A DNA stretch of 64,000 nucleotides from Streptosporangium sp. NBC_01756 (GCF_035917975.1 NZ_CP109130.1:1240001-1304000), one strand, 5' to 3'. Positions 26,696 to 35,955 are shown, counted from the first letter of the stretch. Notes: generated from the sequence alone by a model not told the origin. A program made the numbers and translations.

Positions 26696-26740
26696 CGTCA
26701 CAGCGGATGATCCTAGATTGGCGCATTCCATGGCGTAATA

Positions 26741-26760
26741 CGTTTTCTGCGGAGAAAACG
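26741..26760. terminator. Hairpin downstream of the FAD-linked oxidase gene
   Basis: Perfect 8-bp stem CGTTTTCT (26741-26748) / AGAAAACG (26753-26760) with a 4-base loop, 24 bases beyond the oxidase stop on the minus strand and in a locally AT-rich patch. It lacks a strict T tract, so terminator function is probable rather than certain. Confidence 0.5.
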
Positions 26761-26783
26761 CATCAGAAATGGCCGGAAAGGAT

Positions 26784-28382
26784 TCACGTCATCAGCACCC
26801 CGGGGTTGAGGACGCCCTCGGGGTCGAGCCGCTCCTTGACGCCGCGCAGGATCTCCACGCCCAGGTCGCCGATCTCGGCGGCGTAGGCCTCGCGGTGGTC
26901 GCGGCCGACGCCGTGATGGTGGGAGATCGTCCCCCCGGCCGTGACGATCGCCTCGCTGGCCGACCGCTTGGCCGTCTCCCACTGGGCGAGGGGGTCGCCG
27001 CTCTGGGCCGTGACGACGGTGAAGTAGAGCGAGGCACCCGTGCCGTACACATGGGAGACATGGCACATGACCAGCGGCGAGCCGAGCGAGGCGTGCAGCG
27101 AGAGCCGTACGGCGTCGTAGAGCCGCGGGAGGTTGGACCAGAACCCGGCCGTCTCCAGCGTCTCCACGGTGGCTCCCGCCGCCAGCAGGGAGTCGCGCAG
27201 ATAGGGCGCCGAGTAGCGGCCGTGGACCCAGGACTCGCCGGGTCCGGTGCCCAGGGGGACGCCGCCGAGCCCGGACAGCACCGCCGCCGCGCCCTCCCGC
27301 CGGAGTGCCACCTCGGCGGGATCGCCCTCGTAGCCCGCGATGGCCAGGCAGCCCGCGTCGGCCGCCAGGCCGCCGAGCTCGCCCGGCCGGGCCAGGCCGA
27401 CCATCGTCTCGGTCTCGTCGGAGAGCCGGAGCACGGTGGGCAGGGGACCGTCCTGGACGAGCCGCCGCAGCGCGGCCGAACCCGCCGCGAACGACGCGAA
27501 CCGCCATCCTTCGTAGACCCGCTCGGCGGGGGCCCGCCGCACGCGGAGCCTCAGGGAGGTGATCACCCCGAAGGTGCCCTCCGAGCCGAGGATCACCTGA
27601 CGCAGGTCGGGCCCCGCGGCGGACTTGGGGGCGCGGCCGAGTTCGAGGGTGCCGCGCGGGGTGGCCACGGTCAGGCCGACGACCATGTCGTCGAACCGGC
27701 CGTAGCCCGCCGAGGCCTGGCCGCTGGAGCGGGCCGCGGCGAAACCGCCCAGCGTGGCGTACTCGAACGACTGGGGGAAGTGCCCCAGGGTGAGCCCGTG
27801 CCCGGCGAGGAGCCGCTCGGCCTGGGGCGCCCGCAGTCCCGGCTCCAGCTCGGCCGTCATCGACTCGGCGTCCACCGAGATCAACCTGTTCAGCCGGGCC
27901 AGGTCGAGGGCGACGACCCCGGCGAAGCCGTGCCGCGCGGCCACCAGACCGCCGACGACCGAGGTGCCCCCGCCGAACGGGACCACCGCGACCCGGTGCG
28001 CGGCGCAGAGCCGCAGCAGCTCCAGCACCTCGGCGTGCGAGCCGGGCAGCACCACGGCGTCGGGGGCGTCGGAGCCGTCTCCTGCGCGCATGCGCATCAG
28101 GTCGGGGGTGGACTTGCCCCGGGTGTGCCGGATCCGGGCGTCGTCGTCGGAGCGGACGTGGTCGGCGCCGACGATGCCGCCCAGCTCGGCCAGGACCGTC
28201 GAGGAGAGCGCCACCGGAGGCAGTCGCACGTCGCCGAAACGCGCCGCCGGGGTCGCCGGCGCGTGTACGCCCAGCATGTCCCGGAGCAGCCCGCGGATCG
28301 GACCTGGCAGTTCGGCGGCCTTGGCCGGGTCGCCCCAGCCCGACCAGAGCATGGGTTCGGCGGCGGTCGTCGGAGTTTCCAC
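26784..28382 (-). CDS. FAD-linked oxidase, alkyl-dihydroxyacetonephosphate synthase-like
   Basis: A 532-residue VAO/PCMH-fold flavoprotein. The FAD domain has VVPFGGGTSVVGG (about residue 130) and the C-terminal region has SHHHGVGRDH near residue 482, the His-rich signature of alkyl-DHAP synthases. The eukaryotic enzyme makes the ether bond of ether lipids; bacterial relatives may act on other 2-hydroxy acids or glycerol derivatives. The GTG start lies 16 bases from the ATG of a divergent TetR gene that is coupled to glpD, so a link to glycerol-3-phosphate/DHAP metabolism is attractive but inferred. Confidence 0.85.
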   Translation of the reverse strand: METPTTAAEPMLWSGWGDPAKAAELPGPIRGLLRDMLGVHAPATPAARFGDVRLPPVALSSTVLAELGGIVGADHVRSDDDARIRHTRGKSTPDLMRMRAGDGSDAPDAVVLPGSHAEVLELLRLCAAHRVAVVPFGGGTSVVGGLVAARHGFAGVVALDLARLNRLISVDAESMTAELEPGLRAPQAERLLAGHGLTLGHFPQSFEYATLGGFAAARSSGQASAGYGRFDDMVVGLTVATPRGTLELGRAPKSAAGPDLRQVILGSEGTFGVITSLRLRVRRAPAERVYEGWRFASFAAGSAALRRLVQDGPLPTVLRLSDETETMVGLARPGELGGLAADAGCLAIAGYEGDPAEVALRREGAAAVLSGLGGVPLGTGPGESWVHGRYSAPYLRDSLLAAGATVETLETAGFWSNLPRLYDAVRLSLHASLGSPLVMCHVSHVYGTGASLYFTVVTAQSGDPLAQWETAKRSASEAIVTAGGTISHHHGVGRDHREAYAAEIGDLGVEILRGVKERLDPEGVLNPGVLMT

Positions 28383-28390
28383 CTCTACAC

Positions 28391-28417
28391 TGTGACATAT
28401 GACGTCTATTCGTCACA
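28391..28417. promoter_or_regulatory. Probable TetR operator in the divergent oxidase/tetR-glpD promoter
   Basis: TGTGAC (28391-28396) / GTCACA (28412-28417), 15 bases apart, in the few bases between the divergent starts at 28382 and 28399. Its overlap with the 28399 ATG suggests either leaderless mRNA or a true TetR start at 28426. Confidence 0.6.
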
Positions 28418-28965
28418 ATACGACTATGGACAAGGACGATCCGGTCCTCGACGCCGCCCGCGAGATGGTGCTCGCGGTCGGCGTGCGACGGACCACCCTC
28501 ACCGACGTGGCCCGCCGGGCCGGACTGTCCCGGATGACGATCTACCGCCGCTGGCCCGACGTGCGCAGCCTCGTCGCCGACCTGATGACCCGTGAGTGGG
28601 GGCGTGCCGCGGGCCGGTTCGCCACCGAGGACCCGGTCACCGCGGCGGTCGGAACGGTCCGGGCGCTGCGCGGCCATCCGCTCTGGCGCAAGATCGTCGA
28701 AGTGGACCCCGAGCTGCTCCTGCCGTACCTGCTCCAGCGCAGAGGCGCCAGCCACGAGGCCATGCTCACGCTCGTGGAGTCGGCGATCACGCGGGGCCAG
28801 TACCGGGGCACCGTACGGCCGGGCGCCCCGGTGGCCCTGGCCAGGGCGGTGCTGCTGACCGCGCAGTCGTTCCTGCTGTCCGGCCCGACCATGCTCGATC
28901 CCCTCACCCAGGACGACCTGGACACCGAGCTGACCACGCTTCTGGAGAGGTACCTCCGACCATGA
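28399..28965 (+). CDS. TetR-family regulator coupled to glpD
   Basis: A 188-residue TetR protein with HTH VRRTTLTDVARRAGLSRMTIYRRWP near the N-terminus and a WHG-like helical ligand domain. The stop overlaps the glpD ATG (ATGA, 28962-28965), so the two genes are translationally coupled. It likely controls itself, glpD and the divergent oxidase through the 28391-28417 repeat. An in-frame ATG at 28426 is an alternative start that would clear the operator. No ribosome site is seen at either. Confidence 0.9.
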   Translation: MTSIRHNTTMDKDDPVLDAAREMVLAVGVRRTTLTDVARRAGLSRMTIYRRWPDVRSLVADLMTREWGRAAGRFATEDPVTAAVGTVRALRGHPLWRKIVEVDPELLLPYLLQRRGASHEAMLTLVESAITRGQYRGTVRPGAPVALARAVLLTAQSFLLSGPTMLDPLTQDDLDTELTTLLERYLRP

Positions 28966-30458
28966 AATCCTCCCTCAACGCCGCCCGCCGCTCGCGTGAA
29001 CTCGCCGAGGTCCGCGACCTCGCGGTGGACGTGCTGGTGGTCGGACTCGGTGCCACCGGCGCCGGGGCGGCGCTCGACGCGGCCTCCCGCGGCCTGTCGG
29101 TGGCCGCGATCGACGCCCACGACCTGGCGTTCGGCACCTCCCGATGGAGCTCCAAGATGATCCACGGAGGGCTCCGCTACCTGGCCAGGGGCCAGGTAGC
29201 GGTGGCACACGAGAGCGCGGTGGAGCGCGGCGTCCTCCTCCGCCGCACCGCCCCGCATCTGGTCAGGGCCGCGCCGTACCTCCTGCCGCTGACTCCGGCG
29301 GTCTCCGGCGGGCGGGCCGCGACGGTGATGGCCGGCTACCGGCTCGGTGACGGGCTGCGGGCGGCGGCGCGCACGCCCCGCCGGCTGCTCCCCGGCCCTT
29401 CGCGGATCTCCGCCGGGCGGGCGCTCGACCTCGCCGCGCCGCTGAGCCCGGACGGCCTGCGCGGCGCGCTGCTCTCCTGGGACGGGCGGCTGGTCGACGA
29501 TGCCCGGCTGGTGGTGGCACTGGCCAGGACGGCCGCCGCGCACGGGGCCAGGGTCCTGACCCGCTGCCGGGCGCTGGAGCTGGCCGGGGATGGCGCCCGG
29601 GTCCGTGACGAGCTCACCGGGGACACCTTCGCGATCCGGGCCAGGGCCGTGATCAACGCCGCCGGGGTCTGGGCCGCCCAGCTCGACCCGGACATCCGGC
29701 TGCGTCCCTCACGCGGCACCCACCTGGTGCTCCGGCCGGAGACCCTTCCCGGGCTGCGGGCCGGACTGCACGTGCCGATCCCGGGCGAGAGCAACCGGTT
29801 CGCGCTGGTGCTCCCCCAGGCCGACGGCCGGGTCTACGTGGGACTCACCGACGAGCCGGTGGAGGGGCCGATCCCCGACGTCCCGCAGGCACCCGAGGAG
29901 GACGTGACATTCCTGCTCGGGGTGCTCAACTCGGTCCTGGCCGTGGCGATCGGGCGGGAGGAGGTGGCCGGGACCTACGCCGGGCTGCGCCCGCTGCTCG
30001 CCGCCGAGGGACGCACCGCCGACGTGTCCAGGAAGCACGCGCTGCTGACCTCGCAGGACGGGGTCGTCACGGTCGTGGGCGGCAAGCTGACCACCTACCG
30101 GCGGATGGCCCAGGACGCGGTCGACCGGGCGGTGTGGTCGCGCGGCCTGGACGCGGGCGAGAGCCGTACGGCGCGACTGCCCCTGGTGGGGTCCGCCCCC
30201 GGGGACGCCGGCCCGCCGGGACGGCTGGCGGGACGTCACGGGAGCGAGGCAGCGTCCCTGCGGGCCCTCATGGCGGAGGATCCCGCGCTGGCCGAGCCGC
30301 TGCCGACCGGGGTCACCGGGGCCGAGCTCGTCTGGGCGGTCCGGCACGAGGGCGCGCTGGACGTCGACGACCTGCTCGACCGCCGCACCCGCATCGGGCT
30401 GGTCCCGGAGGACAGGGCGGCCGCCCTGCCCGCGGCTCGGGCCGCCCTGGAATATTGA
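28962..30458 (+). CDS. glpD: FAD-dependent glycerol-3-phosphate dehydrogenase
   Basis: A 498-residue GlpD-type enzyme that oxidises sn-glycerol 3-phosphate to DHAP at the membrane. The N-terminal FAD motif VVGLGATGAG is followed by the GlpD signature RWSSKMIHGGLRYL near residue 62; GGKLTTYRRMA near 373 marks the end of the FAD fold, and a C-terminal DAO_C domain follows (ELVWAVRHEGALDVDDLLDRRTRIG). All hallmark regions are intact. It is the second gene after TetR, opposite an alkyl-DHAP-synthase-like oxidase. Confidence 0.92.
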   Translation: MKSSLNAARRSRELAEVRDLAVDVLVVGLGATGAGAALDAASRGLSVAAIDAHDLAFGTSRWSSKMIHGGLRYLARGQVAVAHESAVERGVLLRRTAPHLVRAAPYLLPLTPAVSGGRAATVMAGYRLGDGLRAAARTPRRLLPGPSRISAGRALDLAAPLSPDGLRGALLSWDGRLVDDARLVVALARTAAAHGARVLTRCRALELAGDGARVRDELTGDTFAIRARAVINAAGVWAAQLDPDIRLRPSRGTHLVLRPETLPGLRAGLHVPIPGESNRFALVLPQADGRVYVGLTDEPVEGPIPDVPQAPEEDVTFLLGVLNSVLAVAIGREEVAGTYAGLRPLLAAEGRTADVSRKHALLTSQDGVVTVVGGKLTTYRRMAQDAVDRAVWSRGLDAGESRTARLPLVGSAPGDAGPPGRLAGRHGSEAASLRALMAEDPALAEPLPTGVTGAELVWAVRHEGALDVDDLLDRRTRIGLVPEDRAAALPAARAALEY

Positions 30459-30529
30459 CCCGCACTGTTTTCCGCGCAGCTATTGACAACAGAGCGTTGA
30501 CACCAGTTGATATCACCCTCTTGACGCGA

Positions 30530-30552
30530 GGGCCTTGGAGGCCGTAAGGCCC
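30530..30552. terminator. Possible terminator hairpin after glpD
   Basis: GGGCCTT (30530-30536) / AAGGCCC (30546-30552) with a 9-base loop, 70 bases past the glpD stop and 50 bases before the iron box. No T tract follows, so the call is weak. Confidence 0.35.
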
Positions 30553-30602
30553 CGTCCGCACCAGTCATCTCAGGCATTCCCTGCGCCACGCCCGTAAGGA
30601 CG

Positions 30603-30621
30603 TTAGGTTAGTCTTACCTAA
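30603..30621. promoter_or_regulatory. DtxR/IdeR-type iron box
   Basis: TTAGGTTAGTCTTACCTAA is a 19-bp inverted repeat matching the actinobacterial iron-box consensus TTAGGTTAGGCTAACCTAA at 17 of 19 positions. It sits 24 bases before the GTG of the sucrase/ferredoxin-like gene, where an Fe-loaded repressor would block transcription. Predicted effect: induction under iron starvation. Confidence 0.85.
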
Positions 30622-30644
30622 GTGTCTTGACAGGGGGAGTGCAC

Positions 30645-31583
30645 GTGACCAGCAGGAGCGTTCCGGACCGGGCGGCCAAGGGGTGCGCGCACCACCGGGA
30701 GTCCCATACGGACGCCATGCCGGTTCTCGCCAGCGCGACCGTGGGGGCACGGTTCTGGCTGCTCATCGAGCACTCCGGCCCCTGGGCCTCGCATCTGGAG
30801 GACTGCTTCCTCCCCGAGGACGTGCACAGTCTTATCAAACGGGCCACGAGCCTCGGCATCCGGCCCCAGCTCATCCGCCGCCCCGACCGGCGGAGCCACG
30901 GAGGTCCCGGAATCCACGTCATGGTCGCCGACTCCACGGCCGCCGAACCATGGCTCGCAGAGGGTGTCATCGCAGGTCCAGACGATCTTGACATGGATGC
31001 CTTGGTGGCCGGAGTGGTCCCGGAGTCCTGCATACTTGTGAGTGAGCCGGTATTTCTGGTCTGCACGCATGCCAAGCGCAACGCGTGCTGCGCCCGCATT
31101 GGACTGCCCCTCGCTCGCGCTCTGGCGGAAATATTGCCAGACAGAATATGGGAAACATCACATGTCGGCGGCGATCGCTACGCCGCCAACCTCGTGTGCT
31201 TGCCACACGGGCTTTACTACGGCAGCATGTCTCAGGCTGCTGCGATCGCGGCAGCCGACGCGTACCGGTCCGGTGAGGTCATCCTCGACCGTTTCCGGGG
31301 ACGCGCGGGTATCCCTGAGCCATTGCAAGCTGCCGAGCATTTCGTCCGCTCCCATACGGGCGAGCTCTCGGTCAGCGGAGTGGCCGTGGAGTCCTCCAGG
31401 TCGGACGGCGACACCACCGAGGCGTTCGTGCGCGGTAGTGACGCTCGTTTTCGGGTAGTGGTGGAACCCATGACGTTGACAACGCCATGCGGTATGGCTT
31501 GCGCCGACACGATCACTACCTACCGGCTGGTTTCGCTGGACAGGGTCACACCTGTGCGGTATGCCACGTCCGCCCTCACCTGA
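30645..31583 (+). CDS. Sucrase/ferredoxin-like family protein, iron-regulated
   Basis: A 312-residue Suc_Fer-like protein with a thioredoxin-like ferredoxin fold. The conserved blocks are FLVCTHAKRNACCARIGLP (about residues 135-153) and ETSHVGGDRYAANLVCLPHG (about 173-192), with Cys and His residues suited to a 2Fe-2S cluster. The GTG at 30645 follows GGGGGAG by about 6 bases. The iron box directly upstream implies a role when iron is scarce, for example reduction of ferric-siderophore or electron supply. The biochemical function of the family is poorly defined. Confidence 0.85.
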   Translation: MTSRSVPDRAAKGCAHHRESHTDAMPVLASATVGARFWLLIEHSGPWASHLEDCFLPEDVHSLIKRATSLGIRPQLIRRPDRRSHGGPGIHVMVADSTAAEPWLAEGVIAGPDDLDMDALVAGVVPESCILVSEPVFLVCTHAKRNACCARIGLPLARALAEILPDRIWETSHVGGDRYAANLVCLPHGLYYGSMSQAAAIAAADAYRSGEVILDRFRGRAGIPEPLQAAEHFVRSHTGELSVSGVAVESSRSDGDTTEAFVRGSDARFRVVVEPMTLTTPCGMACADTITTYRLVSLDRVTPVRYATSALT

Positions 31584-31623
31584 CCTGAGGGAACATCACG
31601 GCCAAACCAGGCGTTGGAATCAG

Positions 31624-31640
31624 GGACGTCATAAACGTCC
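31624..31640. promoter_or_regulatory. Palindrome upstream of whiB
   Basis: GGACGT-cataa-ACGTCC, 17 bp, 46 bases before the whiB start. A candidate operator in the whiB leader; no known consensus is claimed. Confidence 0.35.
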
Positions 31641-31686
31641 AATGCGGCATCAAACCGAAATACCCTCACTAAAAGGTGGTTTTCTC

Positions 31687-32001
31687 ATGTCTCAGGTACG
31701 TCGGCAGACCGCTCGTCCTCGGCCCAGCTGGGGCTGGCAGGATGACGCCGCGTGCCGGGGTGAGGACCTCGTGCTCTTCTTCGGTCCCGACGGCGAGCGT
31801 CAGCCCGAGCGTGACATTCGCGAGCGTAAGGCCAAGGCCATCTGCGCCCAGTGCCCCGTGCGCGCCGAGTGCCTTGACTACGCGCTGTCCCGCCCGGAGA
31901 AGTACGGCACCTGGGGCGGCCTGAACGAGGACGAGCGCGCCTCCGAGCGCCGCCGTCGCATGCGCCGCGCCGCCAGCGCCGGCATCAGCGCCGTCGCCTG
32001 A
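31687..32001 (+). CDS. WhiB-family iron-sulfur transcriptional regulator
   Basis: A 104-residue WhiB-like protein. The four cluster ligands are Cys23, Cys53, Cys56 and Cys62 (CRGED, ICAQCPVRAEC), followed by the beta-turn GTWGGLNEDER and a basic C-terminus ERRRRMRRA for DNA contact. The usual GVWGG turn reads GTWGG here. The ATG follows AAGGTGG. Such 4Fe-4S proteins bind region 4 of the primary sigma factor and respond to redox or NO. Which subclass it belongs to is not assigned. A strong terminator follows. Confidence 0.95.
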   Translation: MSQVRRQTARPRPSWGWQDDAACRGEDLVLFFGPDGERQPERDIRERKAKAICAQCPVRAECLDYALSRPEKYGTWGGLNEDERASERRRRMRRAASAGISAVA

Positions 32002-32029
32002 GCAGCACCTCCCACCCGGCTTCCCCCGC

Positions 32030-32063
32030 GTGTGATCTCGCTGATTCCCCTGCGAGATCACAC
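32030..32063 (+). terminator. Rho-independent terminator of whiB
   Basis: A perfect 12-bp stem GTGTGATCTCGC (32030-32041) / GCGAGATCACAC (32052-32063) with a 10-base loop, followed by GTTGTTGTGT. It lies 28 bases after the whiB stop. Confidence 0.85.
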
Positions 32064-32185
32064 GTTGTTGTGTACGGTCGGGGTGTTGAGCGCCCCGACC
32101 GCGCCGAGTAACCCCCAAGAGACAGGCCATCGGGGCCGTCGCATTCGCAGCCCCGATCCCCGGCAGCCCCTCTCACACTAAGCCA

Positions 32186-32452
32186 TCATCGCTCCCCCTC
32201 AGACGCTCGATCCCCCGAGGGAGTCTTCCGGGCGTCTCGTCGGCCGCGTGACGGCAACGGCTTGACCTGGGGCGCCGAGCAGTTGGGGCAGTTCCGGTCC
32301 ACCCACGGCGCCGTGGTGACGAATCCCCGCCTGCGCCATCCGACCGGGCGCCCGTCGTCGGCTTGCAGGGTCTCGTAGACGTCCTCCCATACGTGCAGGC
32401 AGCGCAGGCACTGGAAGTCCCAGGCCTCGGTGACCGCGTCGATCTCCTTCAC
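32186..32452 (-). CDS. Small zinc-ribbon-like protein
   Basis: An 88-residue protein with two CxxC pairs: FQCLRC (Cys15/18) and RNCPNCSAP near residue 55, enough for one structural zinc. The fold looks like a zinc ribbon with a basic tail. The role is unknown; similar short proteins are common in actinomycetes. A hairpin (ATCGGGGC/GCCCCGAT, 32129-32157) beyond its stop may be its terminator. Confidence 0.75.
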   Translation of the reverse strand: MKEIDAVTEAWDFQCLRCLHVWEDVYETLQADDGRPVGWRRRGFVTTAPWVDRNCPNCSAPQVKPLPSRGRRDARKTPSGDRASEGER

Positions 32453-32503
32453 GAACTCTCTCCTCGCATACGCTGTGCTGATCCGGACGGCGAACCGTCG
32501 GAC

Positions 32504-32878
32504 CTATATGCGAGAGACACTCAGCAGAATCAGCCGATCGGCCGGAGCCCGGGGCGCGGCGGGGAGTTCCCCGGCGTCCGCGCTCCGGGCCGGCGGACCC
32601 CCGGCGGGCTGCGCCACGGCCGAGAGACGCGGGATGACGGACACCCTGGCCTGCGCACGTGGATCACGCCTGCTCTGGCCGTAGCGGACGACGGGTTCGG
32701 CGGGCGGCTCGTCGGCGGGCTGCCCGTCGCTCACGACGGTCGCGACGAGCGCCCCTTCGGACGGCCCCGTAACGTCCGGGTGCCAGGCCAGACAGAGCCC
32801 GAGGCAGACGAGGACCGCGAGCCACGGCGCCGCCCGGCGGCGCCGTGGGGACGCGCATCCGTGCGGCCCGGCGATCAC
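32504..32878 (-). CDS. Hypothetical single-pass membrane or secreted protein
   Basis: A frame of 124 codons from a GTG at 32878. The N-terminus is basic (SPRRRRAA) and leads into one hydrophobic helix (PWLAVLVCLGLCLAW, about residues 15-30). The rest is a low-complexity Pro/Ala/Arg-rich tail. It could be a signal-anchored extracytoplasmic protein. No family is recognised, the ribosome site is weak, and codon bias is the main support. Confidence 0.45.
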   Translation of the reverse strand: MIAGPHGCASPRRRRAAPWLAVLVCLGLCLAWHPDVTGPSEGALVATVVSDGQPADEPPAEPVVRYGQSRRDPRAQARVSVIPRLSAVAQPAGGPPARSADAGELPAAPRAPADRLILLSVSRI

Positions 32879-32984
32879 ACTTGAAACGTTGCCTACGGAG
32901 AGTAGCCAAAACTCCACACCCGGTAATAACAGGTGTTCCGCCGGGAACGCAACCATCGCCGGGCCGGTGAAACGGCAAAGACGT

Positions 32985-33025
32985 CGGCGGACCGGGGCCG
33001 GGTGCACCCCGGCCCCGGTCCGCCG
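32985..33025. terminator. Very strong GC hairpin after rsgA
   Basis: A perfect 17-bp inverted repeat at 32985-33001 and 33009-33025 (CGGCGGACCGGGGCCGG and its complement) with a 7-base loop, just beyond the rsgA stop at 33040. It probably ends rsgA transcription and separates it from the next minus-strand gene. Confidence 0.75.
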
Positions 33026-33039
33026 TCAGGCTCAGGAGG

Positions 33040-34158
33040 TCATGGACGGCTCCGGCCGGGCTTCCGCATCTCCTTGTGGATGACCTTCCACCGGTTCTGC
33101 AGTTCCTTACGGAGCCGCGCGTCGCTCCTGGACGCCATCCAGGCGGCCTCACGCTGGAGCTTGTTCCAGCTCTCCAGCCGCCGTTCGGGCAGCGTGCCGT
33201 CCTCGATCGCGGCGATCACGGCGCAGCCGGGCTCGCTGTCGTGCACGCAGTCGGCGAACCGGCACCGTTCGGAGAGGTCCTCTATGTCGGAGAAGACCAT
33301 GTCGACGCCCTCGCCCATGTCGTACAGACCGACGCGGCGGATACCGGGCGTGTCGATGATGAGGCCGCCGCCCGCGAGCGGGATGAGCTCGCGGTGCACC
33401 GTGGTGTGGCGGCCCCGGCCGTCGCCGGCCCTGACCTGCTGGGTCTCCATCACCGGTTCCCCGGCAAGGGCGTTGACCAGTGTGGACTTACCCGCGCCCG
33501 AAGCGCCGAGCACCACCGCGGTGCGCGTCCCTTCCAGGTAGCCGCGCACGATCTCGACGCCCTCGCCGGTGACGGAGCAGACCGCGTGCACATCCACCCC
33601 GGGAGCCGCCGTGCCGACCTCCCGCATCAGGTGGTCGAGACCGTCGCCGATGAGGTCGGACTTGGTGACGAGCACCACCGGCTGTCCCCCGCTCTCCCAG
33701 GCCAGCGCGAGCAACCGCTCGATCCGGCCCAGGTCGGCGGTGTCGGTCGAGTGCAGGGCGGGTTCGGCGACGAACACGACATCGACGTTCGCCGCGAGCA
33801 CCTGTCCCTGGGAGTCGCCGGACAGGCCGCCCCGGGAGACTCTGCCGACGCCGCCGCGCACGAACGCGGTGCGGCGGGGCAGGAGCGCCTCCAGTTCGAA
33901 GCGGCCCTCGGGCAGCCTCCGGAGTGCGGCCCAGTCCCCCACGCAGGGCAGGGCGACCGGATCGGCGGCGGCGGACCGCCGTACGTGGGCACTGTAGTGG
34001 GCCTGTGCGTGACCGTCGGCGGACAGCACCTCGGCGGCGCCGCGGTCCACCCGGGCCACCCGGGCCGGAATCAGACCGGCGGGAAGCTCGGCGGCGAGAG
34101 AGTCGTTCCAGCCGAGCGAGAAGAGAACGGAAGAACCAGAGGAAACTGGCGAAGACAA
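33040..34158 (-). CDS. rsgA: Ribosome small-subunit-dependent GTPase RsgA
   Basis: A 372-residue circularly permuted GTPase that checks late 30S subunit assembly. An OB-fold domain is followed by the permuted G motifs: G4 VTKSD, then G1 GASGAGKST, then G3 DTPGIR. The C-terminal zinc knuckle CRFADCVHDSEPGC is intact. The TTG at 34158 is chosen (AAAGGG upstream; family N-terminus fits); the frame extends farther to 34287 but would run through a separate mini-ORF that has the better ribosome site. Start is the least certain part. Confidence 0.93.
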   Translation of the reverse strand: MSSPVSSGSSVLFSLGWNDSLAAELPAGLIPARVARVDRGAAEVLSADGHAQAHYSAHVRRSAAADPVALPCVGDWAALRRLPEGRFELEALLPRRTAFVRGGVGRVSRGGLSGDSQGQVLAANVDVVFVAEPALHSTDTADLGRIERLLALAWESGGQPVVLVTKSDLIGDGLDHLMREVGTAAPGVDVHAVCSVTGEGVEIVRGYLEGTRTAVVLGASGAGKSTLVNALAGEPVMETQQVRAGDGRGRHTTVHRELIPLAGGGLIIDTPGIRRVGLYDMGEGVDMVFSDIEDLSERCRFADCVHDSEPGCAVIAAIEDGTLPERRLESWNKLQREAAWMASRSDARLRKELQNRWKVIHKEMRKPGRSRP

Positions 34159-34205
34159 CGTGGGTACACCCTTTGGAGAAGCCGGGCGCCCCTGCGTGAG
34201 CTGGG

Positions 34206-34259
34206 CTAGGCGGGCACCCGGAGGTTGACGGACGGCAGGCTCACCAGAACAACCCGCAT
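34206..34259 (-). CDS. 17-residue mini-ORF upstream of rsgA (possible leader peptide)
   Basis: MRVVLVSLPSVNLRVPA, preceded by the near-perfect ribosome site GGAGGTGAGG three bases before the ATG. It ends 47 bases before the rsgA TTG start, in another frame. The strong initiation signal is out of proportion for a chance ORF, so it may be a leader peptide or small protein that couples translation to rsgA. No run of regulatory codons is obvious. Confidence 0.55.
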   Translation of the reverse strand: MRVVLVSLPSVNLRVPA

Positions 34260-34388
34260 AGTCCTCACCTCCAACGTCTGTGGCCACACGCCTTGCGGCA
34301 CGGCTCCGTGACAGGAGATTAGCGCAGAACCACCCTGTCCGCGCAAGCCGTTAACAGCGTGTCCACCGGCGGCGCCGCCACGGCCGGC

Positions 34389-34503
34389 CGCCGTACCGGA
34401 GCCACGTTGCACCGGAGCCGCGCCCTACGGCGGAGCCACACCGTACCGGAGCCGCACCGTACGGCGGAACCACGCCGTACCGGAGCCGCGCCGTACGACG
34501 GAG
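34389..34503. repeat. Degenerate GC-rich repeats between rsgA and glyA
   Basis: Six or so imperfect copies of a GCCGTACCGGAGCC / CGTACGGCGGAGCC motif, about 15 bases each. The gap between the rsgA leader and the glyA terminator (about 34288-34512) holds nothing else recognisable besides the rsgA promoter region. Confidence 0.6.
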
Positions 34504-34512
34504 CGCACGTGA

Positions 34513-34552
34513 GAAGGCCCCGGCGCCTCCGTCCGGAGGTGCCGGGGCCTTC
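34513..34552 (-). terminator. Strong terminator hairpin after glyA
   Basis: An 18-bp stem, GAAGGCCCCGGCGCCTCC (34513-34530) against 34535-34552 with one G-T mismatch and a 4-base loop, 12 bases past the glyA stop. Confidence 0.8.
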
Positions 34553-34564
34553 CGCCGGATCAGG

Positions 34565-35821
<1,257 letters not shown>

Positions 35822-35857
35822 GGCGCCTTCACTCCCTGTGTCATCGTTGACGTCGTG

Positions 35858-35932
35858 CGAAGACCCAGGCGCACGGCCTTCGCCATTCCGCTCCCCGGTG
35901 GTCTCTCCCACCCAATGCGCCAGTCGCGCTTT
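35858..35932 (-). promoter_or_regulatory. ZTP (pfl-type) riboswitch
   Basis: The minus-strand leader contains, in order, CGCGACTGGCG, then GGGTGGGAGAGACCACCGGG, GAGCGG, a variable loop, and GGCCGTGCGCCTGGGTC. These are the conserved elements of the ZTP/pfl riboswitch: the ACTGGCG helix paired with CGCC, the GUGG/CCAC helix and the 3' CCG..CGCCUGGG pseudoknot part. It ends about 40 bases before the glyA ATG. Known members sense ZTP/ZMP, signalling 10-formyl-THF shortage, and turn on folate/purine genes including glyA. Confidence 0.9.
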
Positions 35933-35955
35933 AGACGATAGCGGACCGGCCGGCC

